A stretch of DNA of 5,726 bases from Chloroflexia bacterium (GCA_013698495.1 JACCUV010000199.1:1-5726), one strand, 5' to 3'; positions 1 through 5,541 are shown, numbered from the stretch's first letter. Notes: a model not told the origin generated them from the letters alone. Numbers and translations are program-made.

Positions 1-90
1 CTGAGCGAGATCGAAACTCGCCTTGGCGCCCCGGTTCGCTACGTTGGCGTCGGTCCCGATCGGGAGCAATTGATCGATCGCCGCGCTTAG
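1..90 (+). CDS. purA: Adenylosuccinate synthetase, C-terminal end (partial)
   Basis: Frame 1 is open from the window edge to a TAG at 88-90 and encodes 29 residues. It contains GAPVRYVGVGPDREQLI, which matches the C-terminal end of adenylosuccinate synthetase, where a G-x-P-V segment is followed by a conserved GPDR motif. The enzyme makes adenylosuccinate from IMP, aspartate and GTP in the cytoplasm, the first committed step from IMP to AMP. The start and all catalytic residues lie outside the window, so the call rests on this tail alone. The gene converges on gpsA. Its stop codon sits within the TTAG repeat that borders the candidate mobile element, so the protein end appears intact. Confidence 0.85.
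   Translation: MSEIETRLGAPVRYVGVGPDREQLIDRRA
87..90. repeat. Left TTAG flank (candidate target site duplication)
   Basis: TTAG abuts the left terminal repeat, and the same four bases abut the right one at 228-231. The purA stop codon TAG is its last three bases. A 4-bp match has a chance probability of about 1 in 256, so the weight comes from its exact position at both element boundaries. Confidence 0.55.
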
Positions 91-107
91 CCCGGATTGT
101 TCATGAA
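91..107 (+). repeat. Left terminal inverted repeat of candidate element
   Basis: CCCGGATTGTTCATGAA matches the reverse complement of 211-227 at 14 of 17 positions. It includes the 10-bp perfect palindrome GTTCATGAAC (running to 108), which is only partly kept in the right copy. Confidence 0.65.
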
Positions 108-121
108 CGAGGACTGGGAAT

Positions 122-147
122 TCGGAACTTGTCCACGCCAGTTCCGA
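122..147. other. Stem-loop inside the candidate element
   Basis: TCGGAACT (122-129) and AGTTCCGA (140-147) form a perfect 8-bp stem around a 10-nt loop. It lies between convergent genes, so it could stop or stabilise transcripts from either side. Neither strand shows a proper T-run after the stem, so I do not call it an intrinsic terminator. It may simply be part of the element's own secondary structure. Confidence 0.4.
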
Positions 148-154
148 TTGGCCG

Positions 155-174
155 CCCATTCGACAAGCTCAGGG
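155..174. repeat. Possible dispersed-repeat core (CGACAAGCTCAGGG)
   Basis: The string CCCATTCGACAAGCTCAGGG resembles a short intergenic motif (TTCGACAAGCTCAGG) that I recall as highly repeated in some bacterial genomes. Only one copy is present here, so repetition cannot be shown from this window. It has short CCC/GGG ends that could pair weakly. It lies in the candidate mobile element and may be part of it or a second, nested insertion. Confidence 0.35.
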
Positions 175-210
175 AAGGCTCCGGGCACAGCCACTATCAG
201 GAGGACGCCC

Positions 211-227
211 TTTGTGAATAATCCGGG
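211..227 (-). repeat. Right terminal inverted repeat of candidate element
   Basis: Read on the minus strand this is CCCGGATTATTCACAAA, the partner of 91-107. It directly abuts the second TTAG copy. Confidence 0.65.
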
Positions 228-231
228 TTAG
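228..231. repeat. Right TTAG flank (candidate target site duplication)
   Basis: This second TTAG copy abuts the right terminal repeat. On the minus strand its first three bases are the TAA stop codon of gpsA, so each TTAG copy supplies the stop of one of the two convergent genes. Confidence 0.55.
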
Positions 232-1289
232 CTCTTATGATCGGACTGACCAGGCGCGAAGTCGCGGAGTTCATGCTTCGGATCGCGTTCCATGAGCCGC
301 TCGATTGCCTCACCGGGTGAAGCGCCTTCGAATAGCACCCTGTACATTTGATCCACAATCGGCAAATCCACGCCGCGGCGTCGAGCAAGTTCCCGGGCTG
401 CGTTTGTCGTCGCAACCCCTTCCGCCACTTCATGCATCGATTCGAGAATGTCGACGAGTGGAGTTCCCTGCGATAGCGCAAACCCGACTCGGTAGTTGCG
501 CGATAGCGGGCTTTCGCATGTCGCCATCAGGTCTCCGATCCCTGAGAGGCCAGCGAAGGTCAGCGGTCGAGCGCCACAGGCGACACCCAGCCGCGTAATT
601 TCTGCTATGCCCCGCGTCATGAACGCCGCTTTCGCGTTGTCGCCCGCTTCAAGACCGTCGGCGATTCCGGCGCCGATCGCAATGATATTCTTCAGGGCGC
701 CGCCGAACTCGACGCCGATTACGTCATCGCTGACGTACACCCGGAAGCGCCTTGAGTGAAAGAGTTCAACGAGGTTGTCGGCCAGCTCAGCGGGCGACGA
801 GGCAAGGACAGTCGTGGCCGGTCGGCCCATCGCAATTTCAGAGGAAAGGTTCGGTCCGGAGAGCACCGCGATTCGAGTTGCCGCGCCGACGACCGACGCG
901 ATCACCTCGGACGGGCGAAGCAGTGTGCCAAGTTCGAGACCCTTGACCGCACTTACCACCACCTTGTTGCAGAGAATGTCGGCTACCTGTTCAAGCGATC
1001 GCCGAAGTTTCTGGGTGGGCACAGCCACAACCGCGACGTCTGCTTTACGCAGGAGATGTTGCCCTATATGCGCGATCTCGATCGACGGCGGAATCATAAT
1101 TCCCGGCAACGACGTCGGGTGAGACTGGAACCGCTGGAGGTGACTGGCGGTCGATTCCCGATGCGCGACCAGCGTCACGCGCTGGCCCGCCTCCGCGGCG
1201 AGGATCGCCAATGTCGTGCCCCAGGCGCCGGCTCCCAGCACCGACACAGATCGTGGAGATGTGGCATGCGCATCCCGATCCCTCGTCAT
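228..1289 (-). CDS. gpsA: NAD(P)+-dependent glycerol-3-phosphate dehydrogenase
   Basis: This 353-aa cytoplasmic enzyme reduces dihydroxyacetone phosphate to sn-glycerol 3-phosphate, the backbone for phospholipid synthesis. The N-terminal Rossmann fold shows GAGAWG at 19-24. AVKG lies at 114-117 and SGPN at 144-147. The helical C-terminal domain has GGALKN (196-201), whose K200 is the expected catalytic lysine. NAK (218-220), TRG (225-227), GLSGIGDL (247-254) and SRN (263-265) are also family signatures. Length is normal for the family, with a slightly long N-terminal lead. The start at 1289 was chosen because GGGAAGGG sits five bases upstream and the Rossmann strand follows 14 residues later. 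The same frame opens at 1373, but that would add 28 unrelated residues. The gene is divergent from fabZ and converges on purA. Its TAA stop lies in the right TTAG flank of the candidate element. Confidence 0.96.
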   Translation of the reverse strand: MTRDRDAHATSPRSVSVLGAGAWGTTLAILAAEAGQRVTLVAHRESTASHLQRFQSHPTSLPGIMIPPSIEIAHIGQHLLRKADVAVVAVPTQKLRRSLEQVADILCNKVVVSAVKGLELGTLLRPSEVIASVVGAATRIAVLSGPNLSSEIAMGRPATTVLASSPAELADNLVELFHSRRFRVYVSDDVIGVEFGGALKNIIAIGAGIADGLEAGDNAKAAFMTRGIAEITRLGVACGARPLTFAGLSGIGDLMATCESPLSRNYRVGFALSQGTPLVDILESMHEVAEGVATTNAARELARRRGVDLPIVDQMYRVLFEGASPGEAIERLMERDPKHELRDFAPGQSDHKS

Positions 1290-1318
1290 TGACACCCTTC
1301 CCACCGGATTCGTAGACT
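1289..1318 (+). promoter_or_regulatory. Candidate sigma-70 promoter for fabZ
   Basis: TTGACA (1289-1294) is a perfect -35 consensus. After an 18-nt spacer comes TAGACT (1313-1318), matching the -10 consensus at four of six positions. Transcription would begin near 1325, giving a leader of about 70 nt before fabZ. The -35 box overlaps the last base of the gpsA start codon (read as CAT on this strand), so fabZ and gpsA initiation could interfere. The weak -10 and slightly long spacer keep the confidence moderate. Confidence 0.45.
1295..1302 (-). promoter_or_regulatory. Ribosome binding site deciding the gpsA start
   Basis: The minus strand reads GGGAAGGG, then TGTCA, then the ATG at 1289. This purine-rich site with 5-nt spacing supports the 1289 start over the in-frame opening at 1373. 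Confidence 0.7.
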
Positions 1319-1392
1319 CAACGCCACGACCGCTAGCGCATCCATCGGCCGAATGCACGATCTTCATCGACATCGATCAAGGGGAATGACGC

Positions 1393-1848
1393 ATGACCCT
1401 GCAAGCTCCACTCGACACGGTTGCGATTCGCAAGATCATTCCACACCGCTACCCCTTCCTGCTCGTCGACCGGATCATTGAGTTGACGCCAGGCGAGCGA
1501 GCCGTGGGCATCAAGAATGTGACGGCAAACGAGGAATTCTTTCAAGGGCACTTCCCGGACTTCCCGGTGATGCCGGGAGTGTTGATCGTCGAGGCGATCG
1601 CCCAGGTCGGAGCGGTGGCGATGCTCAGCAAGCCCGAGTTCGAAGGTCAACTGGCGCTGTTCGCGGGGATCGACAAGGTTCGATTCAAGCGCCAGGTCAA
1701 GCCAGGGGACTCGATCCTGATCAAAGTCGAGTTGGGGCAGGTCCGCCGCAACATCGGGACCGGGACCGGAACGGCGACAGTCGACGGCGATGTCGCCTGC
1801 AAGGGCGATTTCATGTTTGCGCTCGTGCCCGACGTAACCAAGGGATAA
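1393..1848 (+). CDS. fabZ: 3-hydroxyacyl-[acyl-carrier-protein] dehydratase
   Basis: This 151-aa hot-dog-fold enzyme dehydrates (3R)-hydroxyacyl-ACP to trans-2-enoyl-ACP in type II fatty-acid elongation. The family hallmarks are clear: IPHRYPFLLVDR at 16-27, then GHFPDFPVMPGVLIVEA at 52-68. H53 and E67 are the expected catalytic pair. The C-terminal FKRQVKPGD segment (98-106) is also typical, and the length is normal for FabZ. The ATG at 1393 has AAGGGG (1379-1384) eight bases upstream. The gene is divergent from gpsA, so fatty-acid and glycerol-phosphate synthesis genes share one intergenic region. It is not followed by lpxA, its common neighbour in LPS-making bacteria. No terminator was seen after it, so some read-through into the downstream envelope cluster is possible. 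Confidence 0.97.
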   Translation: MTLQAPLDTVAIRKIIPHRYPFLLVDRIIELTPGERAVGIKNVTANEEFFQGHFPDFPVMPGVLIVEAIAQVGAVAMLSKPEFEGQLALFAGIDKVRFKRQVKPGDSILIKVELGQVRRNIGTGTGTATVDGDVACKGDFMFALVPDVTKG

Positions 1849-1941
1849 CTCCCGGAATGCATCGCTGGCGCCACCATGAAAGCGGATACACTTGTTTTAG
1901 TCAATCCTGGCAAACGCGCGAGGCCGTGCATCACCCGCTTT

Positions 1942-1978
1942 CCAGGCCCGGTCGACGAGCGCGGGCCGGTAAACCTGG
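1942..1978 (+). other. GC-rich inverted repeats in the fabZ to membrane-gene gap
   Basis: The 150-nt gap 1849-1998 holds two competing pairings. GGCCCG (1945-1950) pairs with CGGGCC (1962-1967). Alternatively CCAGG (1942-1946) pairs with CCTGG (1974-1978) around CCGG (1948-1951) and CCGG (1966-1969). No T-run follows either. It could be an attenuator, a processing site or chance in GC-rich DNA. I see no convincing promoter elsewhere in this gap. Confidence 0.2.
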
Positions 1979-1984
1979 CCGAGC

Positions 1985-1991
1985 AGAGGAG
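1985..1991 (+). promoter_or_regulatory. Ribosome binding site selecting the TTG start at 1999
   Basis: AGAGGAG is followed by a 7-nt spacer and an in-frame TTG at 1999. The in-frame ATG at 2020 has only a weak GGAAA upstream, and the ATG at 1876 has no comparable site. This places the start at the TTG. Confidence 0.65.
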
Positions 1992-1998
1992 TGGATCG

Positions 1999-2520
1999 TT
2001 GACTTCTTCCGGAAAAACCATGGGATTGATTCTCATCGGTATCGGAGTCGTTATCGGATTGGCGGTTGGCGCCTGGTTGCTGGCCGGGCTGGCGGAAGAC
2101 TCGATGCGCCTCACCGGCGCGTTGCTCGGGCTGGTGCTGCTACTCCTCTTCATTGTCGCCCCGCTGGTCGGGGGCGGAATCTTCATCCTCAACAAGGGCC
2201 GGTCCGAGGAGCAAGAACTGGCCCACGTCCGCGATCAGCGAGCGCTGCTCGACATTGTCAAGACTCGTGGTCAGGTCCAGATCAGCGACCTCGTGATCGA
2301 ACTCAAATCGACGCGGGACAAGGTCCAGCAGAACCTTCACGACCTCGTCGGGAGGGGATTGTTTTCGGGTTATGTCGATTGGGACAAGGGTGTTCTGTAC
2401 TCCGTGGAAGCCTCCCAACTCAACGGGCGCACGTCGTGCCCCAATTGCGGAGGACAACTCGAGCTGGCGGGTAAGGGCCTGATCAAGTGCCCGTACTGCG
2501 GGGCCGAGATTTTCCTGTAG
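1999..2520 (+). CDS. Two-helix membrane protein with winged-helix-like region and C-terminal zinc ribbon
   Basis: From the TTG start the protein has 173 residues. Two hydrophobic segments (about 8-31 and 38-64) are separated by the short polar turn AEDSMRL and suggest a hairpin of two membrane helices. Residues 75-137 are soluble; ALLDIVKTRGQVQISDLVIELKST style sequence followed by LVGRGLFSGYVDWDKGVLYSV looks like a winged-helix (PCI-like) fold with helix-helix-wing spacing. The C-terminus has CPNC (147-150) and CPYC (164-167), a classic four-cysteine zinc ribbon. No enzyme motif is visible. It is the first gene of the cluster holding pspA and the SPFH gene, so by inference it is a membrane anchor or sensor, perhaps comparable to the zinc-ribbon membrane proteins of the B. 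subtilis PspA operon. A membrane-tethered DNA-binding role is possible but unproven. Confidence 0.8.
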   Translation: MTSSGKTMGLILIGIGVVIGLAVGAWLLAGLAEDSMRLTGALLGLVLLLLFIVAPLVGGGIFILNKGRSEEQELAHVRDQRALLDIVKTRGQVQISDLVIELKSTRDKVQQNLHDLVGRGLFSGYVDWDKGVLYSVEASQLNGRTSCPNCGGQLELAGKGLIKCPYCGAEIFL

Positions 2521-2544
2521 CCTGATCTGGAATGGTTTGTACCG

Positions 2545-2550
2545 AAGGGG
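2545..2550 (+). promoter_or_regulatory. Ribosome binding site selecting the TTG start at 2558
   Basis: AAGGGG lies seven bases before the TTG at 2558. The same frame opens with another TTG at 2537, but the ribosome binding site lies downstream of that codon, so the shorter product is preferred. Confidence 0.65.
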
Positions 2551-2557
2551 AACTGGT

Positions 2558-3508
2558 TTGGAGAACAAAATCACCGAATTGCTGAATCGTGTTCCCGGGT
2601 ATACGGGATATCGATCGAAAGAGGATCGCCGCGACGACGACAAGCGGCTTCGCGAATCGATTTCGGCTAGCCTGGACTCGACCGTGGCGACCCTCACGTC
2701 GACCAGCGCGAAGGTTGCCGATCAGCGCAGACTTACGCATATCTCCACACTCGAACGTCTGGTCGGATCGACGCGCCACCTCGCTGATCGCGTGCGATCA
2801 GCATCCTATGGTTACGGCGGCATCTTCTCTGACCAATCGGTCGATGAACTCGCACTGGACCAGTTGCGTCAATTCGACAACGCATTCCAGAAGGAGTCCG
2901 AGGAACTCGCCGCCCTCGCCGGTCGGCTCGAGGCGTCTCCAGAAGGACCGCTCGATGTGGACATCACTGCCTACCAGACAGAGTTGAATCGACTTGGCTT
3001 GCTGTTCGACGCGCGCGGCGACGTCGTTGCCTCGGCTCTTCCGAACAAGGATGCGGCGGTCCTCGCCCTTCTCGATCCAGCGGAAAAGCGGGAGCCTTCG
3101 GCGCTTTCGGCGCTGCGGGTTGGCGATGCGCTGTCGATCCAGGGTGAAAATTATGTCGTCAACGCAACCTTAACGTTCACTGAGCCGGACCGTCAGGTCA
3201 CATTGTCACGAATCGGTCACGATGACGATGGCAATCCCATTTGGCTGATTGGGAGCAATACCGAGGATGTCACTTCGGCGAAGCTGGTGGAAACGGAGTC
3301 GGACCCAGCTTCGACACCGAGCGGCCGGACGGCGCGGGCCGTGATTGTGACCGGTCCGGAAACGCGGGAAGGCGTGCCCGCGCAGTACGCGTATACTGCA
3401 ACCACGGGATCGGAAGTGTCGTTCTCGTATTCGGTTGGTGGCGAGGCGCGTGCATTCACGGGCTCCACGATCGAAGAGGAAGACGTCGAAGTCTACGGGC
3501 AAGCCTAG
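2558..3508 (+). CDS. Helical protein with DUF4178-like beta region, psp-cluster accessory
   Basis: From the TTG start this is a 316-aa protein with no signal peptide or membrane segment. Residues 1 to about 125 are charged and look helical, opening with ENKITELLNRVPGY and a basic/acidic SKEDRRDDDKRLRE stretch (20-33). A polar linker follows. Residues 186-233 (ALRVGDALSIQGENYVV through IWLIGSN) resemble the first half of DUF4178, where a G-D motif precedes beta strands and a W-L motif. Residues 257-313, with strands rich in Y, S and V and a final FTG-EEEDVEVYG, may be a second part of the same fold. I recognise these by pattern only. The gene is 37 nt after the membrane gene and 20 nt before pspA, so co-transcription is likely. 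Function is unknown; an accessory role to PspA at the membrane is inferred from context. Confidence 0.75.
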   Translation: MENKITELLNRVPGYTGYRSKEDRRDDDKRLRESISASLDSTVATLTSTSAKVADQRRLTHISTLERLVGSTRHLADRVRSASYGYGGIFSDQSVDELALDQLRQFDNAFQKESEELAALAGRLEASPEGPLDVDITAYQTELNRLGLLFDARGDVVASALPNKDAAVLALLDPAEKREPSALSALRVGDALSIQGENYVVNATLTFTEPDRQVTLSRIGHDDDGNPIWLIGSNTEDVTSAKLVETESDPASTPSGRTARAVIVTGPETREGVPAQYAYTATTGSEVSFSYSVGGEARAFTGSTIEEEDVEVYGQA

Positions 3509-3528
3509 AACCAAAGGAGACGTATCGC

Positions 3529-4266
3529 ATGGGAATTCTCGATCGCATGTCGCGCCTCGTGCGCGCGAACGTCAACGACATGCTGGACCGGGCCGAAGAC
3601 CCGGAAAAGATGATCGACCAGATCATCCGGGACATGCAGACCAACATCACCGACGCGCGGCGACAGGTGGCGGCCATGATTGCCCAGGAGAAGGAACTCG
3701 AGGCCGATCTCAAGGAGAGCAAGGAGCTTGCCGCGGAGTGGGGAACCAAGGCCCAGCGCGCGGTCGACGCCAACAAGGACGATCTCGCCCGCGAAGCGCT
3801 CCGCCGCAAGCGCGATAGCGACGAGAATCTCGCAGTTTACGAGCAGCAGCATCAGGTTCAGACGCAGACGGTGACGAAGCTGAAGCAGCAGCTCTCGGCC
3901 CTCGAATCCAAGTACCAGACGACCTTGAGCCAGCGAGACGCCCTGATTGCCCGTCAGCGACGAGCGGCGGCAACCAAGAAGGTTGTCCTCCAGTCTTCGG
4001 CGGCGGTCTCGACGCTTGGCGATGGACTCAATGCGTCATCGGAACTCGATCGCATGGAGTCCAAGATTCGCGCTACCGAGTCGGAGGCGGCCGCCTACCA
4101 GGAACTTGAAAGCGAATCGATGGATTCCCAGTTCCGCGAACTCGACTACGACGTCGACATCGAAAAGGAACTCGATGCGCTCAAGTCCGGGTCGTCGGTG
4201 GCGGGAGAGCTGCCAGGCACGGCGGACTCCGGCGACACGGCATCCGGACGTCCCTCCGGAGTGTAA
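3529..4266 (+). CDS. pspA: PspA/IM30 (Vipp1) family membrane-remodelling protein
   Basis: This 245-aa protein belongs to the PspA/IM30 family, ESCRT-III-like coiled-coil proteins that bind stressed membranes from the cytoplasmic side and form rods or rings. The amphipathic first helix (MGILDRMSRLVRANVNDMLD, 1-20) is followed by the hallmark DPEKMIDQIIRDM (24-36). Long coiled-coil helices run to about 145 and further helices to about 219, ending in ELDYDVDIEKELDALKS. A flexible Gly/Ser/Thr-rich tail occupies 220-245. Length is near that of E. coli PspA. The ATG at 3529 was chosen because AAAGGAG (3513-3519) sits nine bases upstream and the product then begins exactly as PspA proteins do. The frame is open back to 3241, but those extra codons overlap the previous gene. 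No pspF-like or pspB/C gene is in view, so regulation probably differs from that in E. coli. Confidence 0.95.
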   Translation: MGILDRMSRLVRANVNDMLDRAEDPEKMIDQIIRDMQTNITDARRQVAAMIAQEKELEADLKESKELAAEWGTKAQRAVDANKDDLAREALRRKRDSDENLAVYEQQHQVQTQTVTKLKQQLSALESKYQTTLSQRDALIARQRRAAATKKVVLQSSAAVSTLGDGLNASSELDRMESKIRATESEAAAYQELESESMDSQFRELDYDVDIEKELDALKSGSSVAGELPGTADSGDTASGRPSGV

Positions 4267-4332
4267 GCCAACCGTTGCGGGAGTCCGCTGGATCGAGGAA
4301 AAATGAGTCTCGATCTCGTGGAGCGAGTAACT

Positions 4333-4343
4333 CCTCCAGGAGG
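4333..4343 (+). promoter_or_regulatory. Strong ribosome binding site with adjacent self-complement
   Basis: AGGAGG (4338-4343) stands eight bases before the GTG at 4352 and fixes that start. Just before it is CCTCC (4333-4337), which is complementary to GGAGG (4339-4343). With one base between the arms a local hairpin cannot close, but pairing between molecules or a rearranged fold could mask the site. The upstream spacer 4267-4332 shows no terminator. Confidence 0.6.
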
Positions 4344-4351
4344 GCGTCAAC

Positions 4352-5392
4352 GTGGCGATCATCGATGTCATCGAAAATCCCAATGAAGCGAGCAACGAAC
4401 TCGTCCACCGCGAGCCGGAAGATTCGTCTGGCGAGTTTCGGCTGGGTTCCCAACTCGTCGTGCGCGAAAGCCAACGCGCGGTGTTCTTCCGCGATGGCAA
4501 GGCGCTGGATGTCTTCGGGCCGGGGCGTCACACCCTGTCGACCAACAACATTCCGCTGCTCGGGGCGTTGATCGGCCTGCCGTTCGGCGGCGACTCACCC
4601 TTCAAGTCCGAGGTGTTCTTCGTCTCGATGCGGGAATTCACCGACATGAAGTGGGGATCGGCCCAACCCCTCGTCTACCGGGATACCGAGCTTGGGATGG
4701 TGCGGCTGCGCGCTTTCGGAACGTACAGCATTCGTGTATCCGATCCACAACTGCTCGTGAACCAGGTGGTGGGAACCCGAGGTAGTTATTCCACGGGAGA
4801 GATCGACGACTTCCTGCGAAGCATCATCCTCAACCAGTTCAACGATCTGCTGGGTGACGTCCACACCTCGATCCTCGATCTCCAGGGCATGACCAAGGAG
4901 GTCGCCGACGCCTCACGGGCGACGCTTGCCGAGCCGTTCTCACGCTACGGGTTGGAACTCACAAGTTTCCAGATCAGCGCGATCACTCCACCCGAAGATG
5001 TGATGGAACGTATCGACGAACGCTCCGGGATGGCCGCGATTGGCAACCTGAACGACTACACGAAGTTCAAGACGGCGGAAGCAATCGGCGATGCAGCCAA
5101 CAACCCCGGCGGAGCCGGCGATCTCACCGGGGCCGGTGTGGGGATGGGGGCCGGACTTGGGATGGGACAGGCGATGGTGGGCGCGATGCGCGATGCTCAG
5201 AACCCGGCCGAACGGAGTCAGCAGGCAGCTTCAACCATCGCCTGTCCATCGTGCGGCGCGACGATTCCCGCCGATTCGAAATTTTGTCCAGAGTGTGGAA
5301 CGAATCTGACTGGGGTGAAGTGCGCTAACTGCTACGCGATGAACCAACCGGGGGCGAAGTTTTGCAATTCGTGCGGACAAGCAATGGCCTGA
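4352..5392 (+). CDS. SPFH/band-7 domain protein with two C-terminal zinc ribbons (YdjI-like)
   Basis: This 346-aa protein has an SPFH/band-7-type body at about 30-225. It begins with GSQLVVRESQRAVFFRDGKALDVFGPGRHTL style sequence, typical of the virion-core-protein-like SPFH group, and continues through FFVSMREFTDMKWG and GTYSIRVSDP. A Gly/Met-rich linker lies at about 252-275. The tail carries two zinc ribbons: C298/C301 with C312/C315, and C324/C327 with C338/C341. There is no N-terminal membrane helix, so membrane contact probably needs a partner. SPFH proteins form membrane-associated oligomers. B. subtilis YdjI has this architecture and is encoded with a PspA protein, so I infer a scaffold that helps position PspA. 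The GTG start is supported by AGGAGG eight bases upstream. It is the last gene before the terminator and lies 85 nt after pspA. Confidence 0.9.
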   Translation: MAIIDVIENPNEASNELVHREPEDSSGEFRLGSQLVVRESQRAVFFRDGKALDVFGPGRHTLSTNNIPLLGALIGLPFGGDSPFKSEVFFVSMREFTDMKWGSAQPLVYRDTELGMVRLRAFGTYSIRVSDPQLLVNQVVGTRGSYSTGEIDDFLRSIILNQFNDLLGDVHTSILDLQGMTKEVADASRATLAEPFSRYGLELTSFQISAITPPEDVMERIDERSGMAAIGNLNDYTKFKTAEAIGDAANNPGGAGDLTGAGVGMGAGLGMGQAMVGAMRDAQNPAERSQQAASTIACPSCGATIPADSKFCPECGTNLTGVKCANCYAMNQPGAKFCNSCGQAMA

Positions 5393-5421
5393 CGTCAAAC
5401 ACAACCCGGAATTAACGGTGG

Positions 5422-5457
5422 AGGACGGGCTTGCGAGACCCGTCCTTCAGTTTGTAT
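5422..5457 (+). terminator. Intrinsic terminator of the pspA-SPFH cluster
   Basis: AGGACGGG (5422-5429) and CCCGTCCT (5439-5446) form a perfect 8-bp GC-rich stem around a 9-nt loop. The T-rich stretch TTCAGTTTGTATT follows (ends near 5459). It lies 30 nt after the SPFH stop codon and separates that cluster from gyrA. Confidence 0.85.
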
Positions 5458-5541
5458 TGCCAAACCTGAGATTGACCGACAATCGTGCGGAATAACCGCC
5501 CTGTAGCATCATCTGGATAGATACAAAAAGCGCTCCAGATT

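Larger units (their letters stand above)
91..227. mobile_element. Candidate 137-bp MITE-like element between purA and gpsA
   Basis: The segment starts with CCCGGATTGTTCATGAA (91-107). Its other end, read on the minus strand from 227 to 211, is CCCGGATTATTCACAAA. The two ends match at 14 of 17 positions, the first eight bases are identical, and all three mismatches are transitions. TTAG lies directly outside each end (87-90 and 228-231), as expected for a 4-bp target duplication. The interior has no gene but holds an 8-bp perfect stem-loop and a CGACAAGCTCAGGG motif. This is the structure of a non-autonomous element moved by a transposase encoded elsewhere. The IS1380 family is a possible source because it makes 4-5 bp duplications, but I cannot assign the family. 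A chance inverted repeat is the main alternative. Confidence 0.65.

Noticed and set aside
99..108. GTTCATGAAC perfect palindrome as a repressor operator
   Set aside because: It lies after the purA stop between convergent genes with no promoter nearby, and it falls in the left terminal repeat of the candidate element, which explains it better.
756..1292. 178-codon plus-strand ORF opposite gpsA
   Set aside because: It is antisense to an unmistakable gpsA, and its product is rich in Arg and His with no recognisable domain, as expected from the reverse strand of a GC-rich gene.
1876..1998. N-terminal extension of the membrane protein from the ATG at 1876
   Set aside because: The extra residues look like translated spacer. 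The TTG at 1999 has a strong ribosome binding site and places the first membrane helix close to the N-terminus.
1647..2195. 182-codon minus-strand ORF across fabZ and the membrane gene
   Set aside because: It overlaps two well-supported plus-strand genes and has a low-complexity Ser/Pro/Thr composition typical of an antisense frame.
3241..3528. N-terminal extension of PspA from 3241
   Set aside because: It overlaps the preceding gene in another frame, and the ATG at 3529 begins the standard PspA amphipathic helix.
5472..5477. TTGACC as the -35 box of a gyrA promoter
   Set aside because: No -10-like hexamer lies 16-18 nt downstream; the bases there are ACCGCC. The extended -10 at 5542-5550 is a better candidate.
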